Shown here one piece after another: positions 1 to 8,740 of a stretch of 64,000 bases of DNA. Position numbers and translations under genes: made by a program. The stretch lies in assembly GCF_900110835.1 (NCBI RefSeq), contig NZ_FOJG01000001.1:806001-870000 (forward strand), in the 5' to 3' direction. The notes below the pieces were generated by a model, which did not search any database, had not been told where the DNA came from, and saw only the letters and a program-made list of their open reading frames with translations. The first letter of the stretch is position 1. Each line of letters opens with the position of its first letter. Origin of the DNA: Chitinophaga arvensicola. GTDB lineage: Bacteria > Bacteroidota > Bacteroidia > Chitinophagales > Chitinophagaceae.

Positions 1-235
1 AAAGGCCTGCAAATGCACAGCCAATGCCCGCTACCACAAAGGAAAGCGTAACGGCAGGTCCGGCATTATTACCGGCTGCAGGTCCCGTAAGGGAAAATAG
101 CCCCGCGCCGATAATAACACCCAGTCCCAGCATTAACAGCTGAAAGCCATTCAGCGTACGCTTGAGTGTATGCTTACTTTCATCGGCCGACTCATTGAGC
201 AGCCATGACAAAGGCTTTTTATAATTTTGCTTCAT
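1..235 (-). CDS. Amino acid permease (APC family), N-terminal part only
   Basis: This gene runs off the left edge, so only about the first 78 residues are visible, from the ATG at 235. The fragment has a charged cytoplasmic start followed by the first membrane segment with the motif GLGVIIGAGLFSLTG. That glycine-rich GxGxxIGxGxF signature is typical of transmembrane helix 1 of APC-superfamily amino acid transporters (cationic amino acid transporter/YfnA type), where it forms part of the substrate site. A second hydrophobic segment begins before the edge. The expected role is proton-coupled amino acid uptake at the inner membrane. The substrate cannot be told from this fragment. It lies 56 bases downstream of the TIM-barrel gene on the same strand, and co-transcription is possible but unproven. 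Confidence 0.85.
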   Translation of the reverse strand, partial: MKQNYKKPLSWLLNESADESKHTLKRTLNGFQLLMLGLGVIIGAGLFSLTGPAAGNNAGPAVTLSFVVAGIGCAFAGL

Positions 236-291
236 TGTATACCCTACTGTTTTAGTGGACTAGGTCGCGAAAGTAGGATATATTTACGAAT

Positions 292-1185
292 TTAAGCCAG
301 GTCGCAGATCCCGATTGCCTGACGCAGCGAGGCGATCTGGTCTTTGTGAGCCGGGATAAATTCCTGGGCTACGTGACCTTTAAACCCGGTTTCGTAGATA
401 GCTTTCATAATGGCCGGGTAGTACAGCTCCTGGGTTTCATCAATTTCATGACGACCCGGTACGCCTCCGGTATGGTAATGCGCAATATACTCGTGGTGGT
501 CGCGGATGTTACGGATCACATCCCCTTCCATGATCTGCATATGATAAATGTCGTACAACAGTTTAAAATTAGGAGAACCCAATGATTTACAGAGTTCTAC
601 GCCCCATGCGGTATGATCGCATTGGTAGTCGTGGTGATCCACTTTACTGTTCAGCAGCTCCATCACCAGGGTCACTTTTTTCTTTTCGGCATAGCCAATT
701 ACCCGCTGCAGGCCTTTGGTGCAGTTTTCAATGCCCTGCTGATCGCTCATACCATCGCGGTTGCCCGAGAAGCAGATCAGGTTGGAGAAACCAGCTTTTG
801 CGGTTTCATCTATATAATATTTGAAATATTCTTCCAGTTTATCGTGGTGCTCTATCTTGTTAAAGCCTTTGGTGATACCCCAATCCGGGCCATTTGAAGC
901 CACCATGGCGGTGATCATGTCATTCTTTTTCAGTGTGTCGAAGCCTTTCGGATCAACGAGGTCAATAGAATGAATGCCTATCTTTTTAGCGGCTTTGCAG
1001 AGTTCATCCAGTGGAAGATTATAACACCAGGCACATACCGAGTGGTTGATTTTTCCTTTCAGTTTTTCATCTACTGCCAGATCGTGTGCGGCTACCCTGG
1101 TGGAAAGAGATGATAACGCGGTGGAGGCGAATGCCATAGTGGCGACTTTTTTAATCATATCGCGGCGTGAGTTTTCCTGGTGCAT
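292..1185 (-). CDS. Exported sugar isomerase/epimerase-like TIM-barrel protein (hydroxypyruvate isomerase type)
   Basis: The chosen start (ATG at 1185) gives 297 residues and places a twin-arginine export signal at the N-terminus. SRRDMIKK is followed by a short hydrophobic alanine/serine stretch ending near AAHD. The open frame continues 41 residues upstream, but that part has no signal character. The body resembles the xylose isomerase-like TIM-barrel family (AP endonuclease 2/Hyi group). It has an early IDLVDP strand, the acidic ELLNSK strand, LLYDIYHMQ with Asp and His metal-type ligands, and HYHTGGVPGRHEID near the C-terminus. The likely reaction is isomerisation or epimerisation of a small keto-sugar or hydroxy acid in the periplasm, with a divalent metal. 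The exact substrate is unknown. Confidence 0.8.
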   Translation of the reverse strand: MHQENSRRDMIKKVATMAFASTALSSLSTRVAAHDLAVDEKLKGKINHSVCAWCYNLPLDELCKAAKKIGIHSIDLVDPKGFDTLKKNDMITAMVASNGPDWGITKGFNKIEHHDKLEEYFKYYIDETAKAGFSNLICFSGNRDGMSDQQGIENCTKGLQRVIGYAEKKKVTLVMELLNSKVDHHDYQCDHTAWGVELCKSLGSPNFKLLYDIYHMQIMEGDVIRNIRDHHEYIAHYHTGGVPGRHEIDETQELYYPAIMKAIYETGFKGHVAQEFIPAHKDQIASLRQAIGICDLA

Positions 1186-1398
1186 AAAAGTGTTTGCTTT
1201 ATAACTGCTGTTAAAATAGTAGAATTTACGCTTAATAGCAAACCCCGGCTCTTCTTTGGGGTGAAAAAGAACGTGGAAGTACTGATTTTCCTTTTTCCGT
1301 AGAACCAACCGCTGTCATCCTGCGTTTATATGGTAAATTGCAGGTAGTTTCGGAATTTGGTAAGTAATTTGTTTATGTATTGAAAAGCGGAGGTTGAT

Positions 1399-1680
1399 AT
1401 GGAAAAAAAATATACTCCCAGTTTATGGATCTGTATCGTAATGGACCTTTTGGGATGCGCCAGTTATGCCGTTCCGGTGTTGGGCGACGTAAGTGATCTC
1501 ATCTGGGCCCCGATTTCGGCCATCATTTTCTACCGTATGTTTGGTGGCTCCATTGGTACTTTTGGTAGCGTCTTTAATTTTATGGAAGAATTATTTCCGG
1601 GAACGGATATCATCCCCACCTTTACCCTTGCGTGGATATTGAAACGGGTAATGGCGCCAAGAAGAACGATGTCTATTTAA
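1399..1680 (+). CDS. Small conserved membrane protein of unknown function
   Basis: This 93-residue protein starts MEKKYTPSLW. It contains two or three short hydrophobic stretches, approximately residues 8-30, 34-50 and 70-85, separated by Gly/Phe-rich turns, so it is predicted to sit in the inner membrane. I recognise no enzymatic motif. The gene stands alone between a divergent TIM-barrel gene and a convergent outer-membrane protein gene, and it has its own strong terminator hairpin just downstream. Start choice is supported by a purine-rich stretch (GCGGAGG) about 10 bases upstream that resembles a ribosome binding site. Function cannot be inferred from the neighbours. Confidence 0.7.
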   Translation: MEKKYTPSLWICIVMDLLGCASYAVPVLGDVSDLIWAPISAIIFYRMFGGSIGTFGSVFNFMEELFPGTDIIPTFTLAWILKRVMAPRRTMSI

Positions 1681-1699
1681 AAGATGCACTAAAATAACA

Positions 1700-1736
1700 A
1701 AGGGCATTATTAATCATAACGATTAATAGTGCCCTT
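1700..1736. terminator. Bidirectional intrinsic terminator
   Basis: A 16-bp stem with one G-U pair (arms 1700-1715 and 1721-1736, loop ATAAC) is followed by a T-rich run on the plus strand and preceded by A residues. It lies between two convergent genes and can end transcription from both sides. Confidence 0.85.
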
Positions 1737-1757
1737 CTTTTTATACGTTTAAGATGG

Positions 1758-4649
1758 TTACAGGCCTCTCATTCTCATACCACCACCGCCTCCTCTGCCA
1801 CCAGGTCCGCCGCCGGGAAATCCGCCCATACGGCCGCCTCTTTCACCTTTATTATTACCCCCGAATTTGTTCAGGAAATAAGTGAAACTCACCATAAAAT
1901 ATTGTTGCAATACATTGCTCTGTACATCCTGGATATAGTTGTCTGCCACGGTACGGGATACACTGATATATTGCCTTAACAGGTCGAATCCCTGTACTTT
2001 GATCATCCCTTGTTTCTTAGGAAATACATACTTGGATACGTTAGCATTCCACATGGTGGAAGTGAGGTTGTATCCCGCCTGGCGGCCACGGCTCATGGTG
2101 CAGGTAATATCGCTACCGATCATGAATCCGAGTGGCAGATTTACATTGAAATCGGTATTGAGATTATAATCGAAATACCGGGTGTTGTTAGCACCGGCGG
2201 TCGTTTGCTGGGAATAGTTGTTGGCATTGTAATTCACGCTGCCGCCCAGTGATATGTCAAATAATTCTTTGTACATGTAATTCACACTGGCGGATTGCGA
2301 CAGCTGCAACGAAGTGGTATTGCTGTTTACACCATTGCTCACAATCACATCTTTGCTATAACTCACGGAGGTTCCGGTATTCAGGTTTTGGCCTGGCGTT
2401 TTAGACAACGGGATAGAATTGTGTACCGATCCGGAGATGCTGTAGTTGCCGTTTACGTTGATTGGTCTTACGGTTTGTTTACCGGTTTCAGGATCCAGCG
2501 TAGTAGCGTTAATGATTTTATTCACCGTGTAGGCGCCATTTAACCGCGCAAACATTCCCCGGAATGTGGTGTTGTTGAATGTGTTATAGTTCACGCTCAT
2601 ATTATTGGTGAAAGACGGCTTCAGGTCTGGATTTCCAAGTTGTATGTACAGTGGATTGCTATTATCGGGAACCGGCGCCAGCTGTTGTACAGAAGGCTGT
2701 TGGGTATTTCCGTTATAGTTGATCCGTAACCGTTTGTTTTTGGAAAATGTATAGTTAAAAGATGCCTGTGGCGAAAAGTTCATGGTGTGTTGTGTGATCA
2801 GGCTATCTCTCCCTGTGAGAAAGGAATGCGTAGTGTTATCAAGATTATTGAACAGTACATTCAATCCTATGGAGTAGTCATATTTCAGCTTGTTGGTACG
2901 TATTGCGAATCCGGCCTGCTGGTTCAGCGTGCTGTTGGTAAAAGCATTGCTCAGCGAGTCGTTCATGATATTATACTCACCTTTGGCATTATCATAATCG
3001 TACGTATACTTTGTGCTGGTGCTGTTGTATTTGGTAATACCGTAATTGGCTTCCAGGTAACGGTCTCCTCCCAAAGGCTCTGTGTACGTGAGGTTCACGC
3101 CTTCGTTGCGGCTGTCGGTGTTTACCTGGTTTTTTTGATTAAATGTAACGAGGCTATCGGCCGTAACATAATTGATGCTGGACTTTATATAATTCTGCTG
3201 GTCGTTGGTGCTGTTGTTATAGTTGAAATTCGCACTGAGTGTACGTCCTGGCTTTTTAAATCTTTTACGGAACAATAAAGATCCGCCATAGTTGGAATTG
3301 GTTCCTTGGCCATCATTATAGGTAAGCCCTCTGTTCAGCGTATCCTTGTTGGTATTCAGCGACAGGTTTTCTGTAACGCTGTAGGTATTGCCATTGGTGA
3401 GGGAATACGTGGGTGAAAAAATGAGAGAGTGAAAGGAGTCAATCGTATATTCTACGCGGGCACTAAAGCGGTTATTGCTGTTGTCTGTCTGCGAAGAAGA
3501 CGTGGTATTATCGTAGTTGGTGGTAGCATTGCCTGCTTTATCCGTACTGAACGTTTGTTTCGCAGTTTTCTGCTCCATATCCGTCTTCGTATCGTTAAAG
3601 AAGTAGCTGCCGTTGAAGATCAGGTTTTTGCTGAAGTCCTGGTTAAAGTTGAAGCCGGTGTTCCAGTTGCGGGTGATACCGGTGTTATTGCCACCACCAA
3701 GACTTTGCTGCATACCACGCATGCCACCGCCGCGGCCACCACCACCTCCTCTGCCGCCGCCACCAACGGAGCTGAAGCTCATGGCATCCTGCTGGGTGTA
3801 GCCCATGTTGTTAACGTTGTTACCACCGCCGAGCAATGACATCTGCTGGTTGTCCCGGAAGCGGTTGAGGCTAAGGGAAACGCCATAGCGGTCATCGGTG
3901 CCATAGCCGGCCGTAGCGCGGCCAAACATTCCTTTTTTCTTATCTTTTTTGATGGTGATGTTGATGGTTTTTTCTGTTTGCCCGTCGTCGATTTGTGTGA
4001 ACTGCGCCTGATCAGATTTTCTGTCTATCAATTGTACTTTATCAATAATATTGGCTGGAAGGTTTTTGGTGGCGAGTTTGGGATCATTACCGAAGAAAGG
4101 TTTACCATCTACCAGCACCCGGGTAACGGTTTCTCCCTGTGCAGTAATGGCGCCGTCTTTATCTACCGTAACACCTGGTAGCTTTTTTAACAGGTCTTCT
4201 ACCACTGCATTTTCACGGGTTTTAAATGCATCGGCATTAAATTCAAGGGTATCTTTTTTTACAACAATGGGTGGTTTCTCATCGAGAATTTCTACTGCAT
4301 TCAGGGTAACGCCTTTCTGCACCATGGCGATATTGCCGAGTGTGAGCTGCTGGTTCTCCTGGTTGATCTGCAGAGGTTTATTGACGGCTTTATAACCGAG
4401 AAAGCTGACGTAGAGGCGGTAAGCGCCGTCTGCAATACCGCTGAGTTCAAAGTTTCCTTTGTTGTCTGTCATGGTAGTACTGGCTACGGTGGAGTCTTTC
4501 GCGTGCAACAGTACCACAGTGGCAGCCGGCATGGCTTCCCGGGAGGTGGAGTCAGTTAGTTGGCCTTTAATCTTTCCTTGTTGCGCCTGGGCCTGAGCAT
4601 GTATCATGCCCAAACCCAGTATCAGCAAGAGTTGTATAAGTTTCTTCAT
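1758..4649 (-). CDS. Outer-membrane beta-barrel protein, TonB-receptor-like, with carboxypeptidase-regulatory domain
   Basis: The start at 4649 gives a 963-residue protein with a clean signal peptide (MKKLIQLLLILGLG, ending near AQAQ). The longer frame up to 4730 adds an unconvincing leader and was rejected. Residues about 25-110 are a carboxypeptidase-regulatory-like beta domain (GQLTDSTSREAMPAATVVLL). A plug-like section follows (LLKKLPGVTVDKDG, then VLVDGKPFFGNDP). The rest is a long strand-rich barrel of the OMP_b-brl_3 type. Two unusual low-complexity segments stand out. One is a Gly/Arg-rich loop near residues 305-335, and the other is the last 35 residues, rich in Gly, Arg and Met. Such proteins act as outer-membrane transporters or assembly platforms. 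The upstream GLPGLI gene lies 43 bases away and the two are probably one operon. The cargo is unknown. Confidence 0.85.
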   Translation of the reverse strand: MKKLIQLLLILGLGMIHAQAQAQQGKIKGQLTDSTSREAMPAATVVLLHAKDSTVASTTMTDNKGNFELSGIADGAYRLYVSFLGYKAVNKPLQINQENQQLTLGNIAMVQKGVTLNAVEILDEKPPIVVKKDTLEFNADAFKTRENAVVEDLLKKLPGVTVDKDGAITAQGETVTRVLVDGKPFFGNDPKLATKNLPANIIDKVQLIDRKSDQAQFTQIDDGQTEKTINITIKKDKKKGMFGRATAGYGTDDRYGVSLSLNRFRDNQQMSLLGGGNNVNNMGYTQQDAMSFSSVGGGGRGGGGGRGGGMRGMQQSLGGGNNTGITRNWNTGFNFNQDFSKNLIFNGSYFFNDTKTDMEQKTAKQTFSTDKAGNATTNYDNTTSSSQTDNSNNRFSARVEYTIDSFHSLIFSPTYSLTNGNTYSVTENLSLNTNKDTLNRGLTYNDGQGTNSNYGGSLLFRKRFKKPGRTLSANFNYNNSTNDQQNYIKSSINYVTADSLVTFNQKNQVNTDSRNEGVNLTYTEPLGGDRYLEANYGITKYNSTSTKYTYDYDNAKGEYNIMNDSLSNAFTNSTLNQQAGFAIRTNKLKYDYSIGLNVLFNNLDNTTHSFLTGRDSLITQHTMNFSPQASFNYTFSKNKRLRINYNGNTQQPSVQQLAPVPDNSNPLYIQLGNPDLKPSFTNNMSVNYNTFNNTTFRGMFARLNGAYTVNKIINATTLDPETGKQTVRPINVNGNYSISGSVHNSIPLSKTPGQNLNTGTSVSYSKDVIVSNGVNSNTTSLQLSQSASVNYMYKELFDISLGGSVNYNANNYSQQTTAGANNTRYFDYNLNTDFNVNLPLGFMIGSDITCTMSRGRQAGYNLTSTMWNANVSKYVFPKKQGMIKVQGFDLLRQYISVSRTVADNYIQDVQSNVLQQYFMVSFTYFLNKFGGNNKGERGGRMGGFPGGGPGGRGGGGGMRMRGL

Positions 4650-4692
4650 AAATGAAATTAGCAGGAAAGGGGGAAAGTTAGGTTGAAATTTA

Positions 4693-5475
4693 CTATTGTT
4701 GTTGCCGCTTACGTAATTTCTCCATTTCATCTTTTCTGATCTCTCTCCATTTTTCCTGTGTTACCTTTTCTGCTCCGGCGGGAATACTAAGATCCGCATC
4801 TGTTACAGGTTTCAGGCTAACGCTTTTTGCAGTGAAAGCTCTTTTGCTGCCTTCGGCAGATAGGACCACGGCGTTGCTATCGGGCAATAATCCGTTTACC
4901 GGAGAGAAGCTGAAGGGCAGATCGGTGGTATACCATACCGTGTAAGTATTTTCTTTAAGCTGTATGGTGGCCTTTTTGCAGGTGTATCCGGCTATTTTCT
5001 TTGTTTTGTCGGACGACTTGTTATTAGCGGTAAAGATGAAATCTTCTTCTGTGTAATAAGTTTTCTTATCGTCGCCAAAAGTGCTGAATACCTGTTCGTA
5101 CTTCTTATTGGTAAGATCTACGTATTGTGCGTTATTGCCTCTTGGTCCCATGCCCATGCCACCGGGGCCTCCGGGTCTGCGACGGTTGCTGGTATCACCG
5201 TCAGGACGTTGTCTTCCACGGCCAAAGCCGCCCCCATCCGGGCGCTCGGTGGTGATTTTGCCGATACCATCGGCAAAAGTAAATACCTGTTTGAAAGTGA
5301 TGACATCCGGAATTTCGGGGGCATCATCGCCACCACGTTGAAATGCACGCATACGTTCGGGGTCTGTTTTGGCAGTCACTTCATATTCAATAACACCTGA
5401 TTGCTGAGCAAATAACGGACTGGTAGCCGATAGCAGCGTGGCCGCTGCGAAAAGTAAACGGATAGTTCGGTTCAT
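4693..5475 (-). CDS. GLPGLI family secreted protein
   Basis: This 260-residue protein has a signal peptide (MNRTIRLLFAAATLLSATS, cleaved near LFAQ) and the GLPGLI-family layout. That layout has an SGVIEYEVTAK strand near the start, a core with KKIAGYTCKKATI, the WYTTDLPFSFSPVNGLLP segment that matches the signature region, and a charged helical tail. The family is specific to Bacteroidota. It is often found beside TonB-type outer-membrane barrels, as here, and its biochemical role is not established. Residues about 75-115 are an unusual insertion rich in Gly, Arg, Pro and Met (FGRGRQRPDG, then PGGMGMGPRG), like the low-complexity segments of the downstream barrel. It is the first gene of the operon and faces a two-component system across a spacer with phased repeats. 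Confidence 0.85.
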   Translation of the reverse strand: MNRTIRLLFAAATLLSATSPLFAQQSGVIEYEVTAKTDPERMRAFQRGGDDAPEIPDVITFKQVFTFADGIGKITTERPDGGGFGRGRQRPDGDTSNRRRPGGPGGMGMGPRGNNAQYVDLTNKKYEQVFSTFGDDKKTYYTEEDFIFTANNKSSDKTKKIAGYTCKKATIQLKENTYTVWYTTDLPFSFSPVNGLLPDSNAVVLSAEGSKRAFTAKSVSLKPVTDADLSIPAGAEKVTQEKWREIRKDEMEKLRKRQQQ

Positions 5476-5540
5476 ACCTGATTGATTTTGTAGTACAAAT
5501 GTGAACCTTCACTTTCATTTTTTGGGTTAAAAAGCTTTAT

Positions 5541-5610
5541 TTACTGTTATTTACTGTTAAGTACGGTAAGAAAGCGTTAATCTTCCTTATTTACTGTTAA
5601 TTACTGTTAA
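5541..5610. promoter_or_regulatory. 10-bp-phased direct repeats TTACTGTTA(A/T), candidate response-regulator operator
   Basis: Four copies of TTACTGTTA(A/T) occur at 5541-5550, 5551-5560, 5591-5600 and 5601-5610, all in the same 10-bp register. Two partial matches lie between them (GTACGGTAAG at 5561 and AAAGCGTTAA at 5571). The block lies between the divergent GLPGLI operon and the kinase/regulator operon, 31 bases upstream of the predicted -7 element of the latter. Direct repeats phased near one helical turn are the usual binding pattern of OmpR-family regulators, one of which is encoded at 7117-7803. The link to that regulator is inference. Confidence 0.6.
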
Positions 5611-5640
5611 GGGATTGCCCGCTATTCCCTAGGGAATGGA

Positions 5641-5648
5641 TAGTTTTG
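5641..5648 (+). promoter_or_regulatory. Predicted -7 promoter element of the kinase/regulator operon
   Basis: TAGTTTTG matches the Bacteroidota -7 consensus TAnnTTTG. An ATTG at 5614-5617 could serve as the -33 element, but the 23-base spacer is longer than the usual 19-21. A start of transcription near 5654 would exclude the ATG at 5636 and supports the kinase start at 5669. Confidence 0.5.
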
Positions 5649-5668
5649 TAAGGATCTTAAAAACGTTC

Positions 5669-7099
5669 ATGCGACAAAGAATCAGAAATATCCTCATCCT
5701 CATGTCTGTCTGTATACTGGGCATATTTCTGTTCCAGGGATACTGGCTGTACAATTCCTATAAATTAAGAGAAGAACAATTCAGCAAGGAAATCAATGAA
5801 TCGCTGCGCATGGCAGTGTTCAACAAACAATTTTCTGATGTGCGTCGTTATATCCGGTATTTTGGAAAGGATAAAGACTCCCTGCAAAAGCCGATGCGCG
5901 GGCTGGCGGATCAACTGGAAGAAATAGGCATGCCCAAGGGAAGACGCTTTAAATCGTATGACCGTTATCCGGGACCACCGCCGGAATCTTTTCATGGCGA
6001 TTCACCCAGCAAAATATATGTGGATACCCTGGCCCGACAGATCTCTGAAATACTCATTACCAGTAACTTACATAACGATAGTACCAATCTGATAAAACTG
6101 GATTCCGTATTCCGGGTAGAACTGGCCAACCGGCAGATAGCTACCCCATATGTGATGGATACCATTCACCTCAGTTTCAGCGGCTTTGACCGGGAATCAT
6201 TCAGAGACAGTATCCGCAAACGGGAGCCCCGGCAAACCGCCAAGATTCCCTTCAATCCCGGTACCAATCTCTTTGTGCAGGCTACATTCGATTCTCCCCT
6301 GCAGTTTATATTGCAGAAGATGATCTGGACCCTGCTTAGTTCCCTGGTATTACTGGTGCTTACGACCCTCAGTTTTATCTATATGCTGAGAACCATCCTT
6401 AAGCAAAAGAAGCTGTCGGAAGTAAAGAATGATTTTATCAACAATATGACGCATGAGCTGAAAACGCCTATCGCTACTGTGTCTGCAGCTGTTGAAGCGT
6501 TGCAGAATTTCAATGCGCTCAATGATCAACGCAAAACACAAACCTACCTCGATATCTCCAAGAATGAATTGCAGCGGCTATCTGACCTGGTAGAAAAAGT
6601 ACTGCATATTGCTGCAGAGGAAAAGGAAGATATTGAACTGTTCCGGGAAGAAACAGATCTCAACGAAGTAGTGGATAATATTCTTTCAAATCATCAGCTG
6701 AAAGCTGGAAAGCAGTTGCAGCTGCGGTATGATAATAACCTGGCCGGCAAAACGGTATATGTTGATAAAACACACCTGGCTAATGCCATCAATAACCTGG
6801 TAGATAATGCCATCAAGTATTCGGGAGACCAGGTGCAATTATACCTGCAAACCAGCCTGGAAAATGGTATCTTAAAGATCCGCGTAAAGGATAGCGGCAT
6901 CGGTATCCCGAAAGTTTACCAGGGAAGTATCTTTGATAAGTTTTTCAGGGTACCTACGGGCAACCTGCATAATGTAAAAGGATTTGGCCTGGGGCTCAGT
7001 TATGTGCAGAAAATCGTGGAAATGCATGGAGGGGCTGTTCATGTGCAGAGTGAGCCGGATAAAGGCAGTGAATTCACCATCATCATCCCTTCCGCTTAA
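5669..7099 (+). CDS. Sensor histidine kinase (RprX-like, HisKA/HATPase)
   Basis: The protein starting at 5669 has 476 residues. It begins MRQRIRNI, has a first membrane helix (about residues 7-30), a periplasmic domain of roughly 190 residues, a second membrane helix (about 225-248) and a cytoplasmic kinase core. The phosphoacceptor box is HELKTP, the ATP-binding N-box is NNLVDNAIKYS, the G1 box is DSGIGIP and the G2 box GFGLGLSYV, so the kinase looks active. The in-frame ATG at 5636 was not used because it overlaps the predicted -7 promoter element. The response regulator gene follows after 17 bases. The arrangement resembles the RprX/RprY pair of Bacteroides. The facing GLPGLI/barrel operon suggests an envelope-related signal, which is inference. 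Confidence 0.88.
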   Translation: MRQRIRNILILMSVCILGIFLFQGYWLYNSYKLREEQFSKEINESLRMAVFNKQFSDVRRYIRYFGKDKDSLQKPMRGLADQLEEIGMPKGRRFKSYDRYPGPPPESFHGDSPSKIYVDTLARQISEILITSNLHNDSTNLIKLDSVFRVELANRQIATPYVMDTIHLSFSGFDRESFRDSIRKREPRQTAKIPFNPGTNLFVQATFDSPLQFILQKMIWTLLSSLVLLVLTTLSFIYMLRTILKQKKLSEVKNDFINNMTHELKTPIATVSAAVEALQNFNALNDQRKTQTYLDISKNELQRLSDLVEKVLHIAAEEKEDIELFREETDLNEVVDNILSNHQLKAGKQLQLRYDNNLAGKTVYVDKTHLANAINNLVDNAIKYSGDQVQLYLQTSLENGILKIRVKDSGIGIPKVYQGSIFDKFFRVPTGNLHNVKGFGLGLSYVQKIVEMHGGAVHVQSEPDKGSEFTIIIPSA

Positions 7100-7116
7100 C
7101 CTTACAAAAGAGATTT

Positions 7117-7803
7117 ATGGCAAAAGTATTACTGATAGAAGATGAAGTACAGCTTGGACAGATCGTGAAAGACAGTCTTGAAATGCGTGGCTTTGAAATG
7201 TTATATGCAGCCGATGGAAAAGAAGGGCTGCGGTTGTACCAGCAGGAGCACCCTGATGTAGTAGTGCTGGATATCATGATGCCCCATATGGACGGCTTCA
7301 CGGTAACTGCAGAAATCCGCAAGCAGGATAAATTTACGCCTATCATTTTCCTGACCGCCAAATCCCAGACCGCCGATGTGGTGAAGGGGTTTGAACTGGG
7401 AGGAAACGATTACCTGAAAAAGCCGTTCAGCATGGACGAACTGATTGTCCGGATCACGGCGCTGCTGAAGCGGTTCAGCGATAATCCGGGTACCCGTGAA
7501 ATAGAGGAAGGTGCGGTTACTATTGGTCAGTATGTATTTAATTATACCAAACAAACCCTGGCCCGTAACAATGCCATTGAGTTCCTCTCCCACCGGGAAG
7601 CGGCTATTTTACGGCGGCTATACGATAATAAAAATGAGGTGATGGAGCGTAAATCGGTGCTGCTGGATCTCTGGGGAGATGATAACTTTTTTAATGCCCG
7701 CAGTATGGACGTTTTTATCACAAAACTCCGCCGGTACCTGAAAGATGACTCCAGGGTACAGATTGTGAATATCCGTGGAGTGGGTTATAAACTGATCTTC
7801 TAG
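7117..7803 (+). CDS. OmpR-family response regulator (RprY-like)
   Basis: This 228-residue protein has an intact receiver domain. The acidic pocket is in LLIEDE, the phosphoacceptor Asp is in VVLDIMMPHMDG, the switch Thr is in IFLTAK and the conserved Lys is in LKKPF. A C-terminal winged-helix domain of the OmpR type follows (LSHREAAILRRL, and VFITKLRRYLKDD, with VNIRGVGYKLIF at the end). It should bind direct-repeat DNA once phosphorylated by the kinase encoded immediately upstream. The repeats at 5541-5610 are the obvious candidate target. Its stop codon overlaps the stop codon of the convergent orphan sensor gene by three bases. Confidence 0.92.
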   Translation: MAKVLLIEDEVQLGQIVKDSLEMRGFEMLYAADGKEGLRLYQQEHPDVVVLDIMMPHMDGFTVTAEIRKQDKFTPIIFLTAKSQTADVVKGFELGGNDYLKKPFSMDELIVRITALLKRFSDNPGTREIEEGAVTIGQYVFNYTKQTLARNNAIEFLSHREAAILRRLYDNKNEVMERKSVLLDLWGDDNFFNARSMDVFITKLRRYLKDDSRVQIVNIRGVGYKLIF

Positions 7804-8639
7804 TGGCTGGCCATGGCCGGATCCGTCTCAAAGGTAATATACACCCGGGTTCCTTCTACGGTCTGCGTGGTTCCGGGCAGGTCTGAAATTTCAATATTAA
7901 ATTGTTTGTGATACATGCTGCGGTAAAGCGCGGCTCTTTCCATGCATATTTCCATACCCCGGGAATGATGGTTATTGCTTTTCAGTCCATCATGATGATA
8001 TTGCAGGGCCTGTGCCCTGCCGATGCCATTGTCGGTTACCTCGCAGGCATAAAGATTAGGGGCCAGTTGCAGCCACCGGATGTATAGCTGCCGGTTGGAG
8101 GCTTTATGCATTAATCCATGCCAGATGGCATTTTCCACAAAAGGTTGCACCAGCATACAGGGTACGTAAAGCGTCGATGCAGAGATCTGCGGATCGGTTA
8201 GCAGCGTATAATCAAATCCGTTATTGGTGCGTAATTGTTCCAGTTTAAGGTATAGCTCCAGCATGTCAGCTTCTTCCTGTAGCGGGATGAAATTCTTATC
8301 GGCCAGCATCAGTACTTTTCTTAGCAGCAGGGCAAACCGGGAAATATATTCCTGGGCCAGGGCAGTTTCTCCGGTCATCAGGGCAGTGTAGATCCCATTG
8401 AGGCAGTTGAACTGGAAATGGGGGTTCACCTGCGATTTCAGGTTCACCATTTTCAGTTCAGATAATTGTTTCCTGAGTTGTTGAAGGGAGATGTCCTGTT
8501 CATGGCTGTGGCGGAGCAATATCTCTTCCTGGCTTCTGATCAGAAGATAACGGGAACGGTAACGCATAAAAAGGAGCAAGAAAACGCCGGCACCGGCTGT
8601 AGCCAGTAACAGCGTAGTGGTGTGTATAGTGACAGGCAT
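7800..8639 (-). CDS. Orphan LytS/YehU-type sensor histidine kinase (PF06580)
   Basis: The 279-residue protein has one N-terminal membrane helix (about residues 8-25), a short coiled linker, and a His_kinase domain with the signature QVNPHFQFNCLNGIYTAL holding the phosphoacceptor His. The ATP-binding half follows: QPFVENAIWHGL (N-box), DNGIGRAQAL (G1) and SRGMEICMERAALY (G2). All nucleotide-binding boxes look intact. Kinases of this family normally pair with a LytTR-domain regulator in the same operon, but none is adjacent here. The gene is bounded by the convergent RprY-like gene and the divergent pheS. A regulator elsewhere in the genome is therefore expected. Confidence 0.85.
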   Translation of the reverse strand: MPVTIHTTTLLLATAGAGVFLLLFMRYRSRYLLIRSQEEILLRHSHEQDISLQQLRKQLSELKMVNLKSQVNPHFQFNCLNGIYTALMTGETALAQEYISRFALLLRKVLMLADKNFIPLQEEADMLELYLKLEQLRTNNGFDYTLLTDPQISASTLYVPCMLVQPFVENAIWHGLMHKASNRQLYIRWLQLAPNLYACEVTDNGIGRAQALQYHHDGLKSNNHHSRGMEICMERAALYRSMYHKQFNIEISDLPGTTQTVEGTRVYITFETDPAMASH

Positions 8640-8740
8640 ACCTCCTCGATTTGCTTATGAAAATATACATCATTTCCGGGAAAAAATGGGGACTGATCAA
8701 ACACCATCAGTTTACGCCTAAACGCTTATCTTTGTTGTTT

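Noticed and set aside
5541-5610. CRISPR array
   Set aside because: Repeats are only 10 bases, without unique spacers of normal length and without cas genes.
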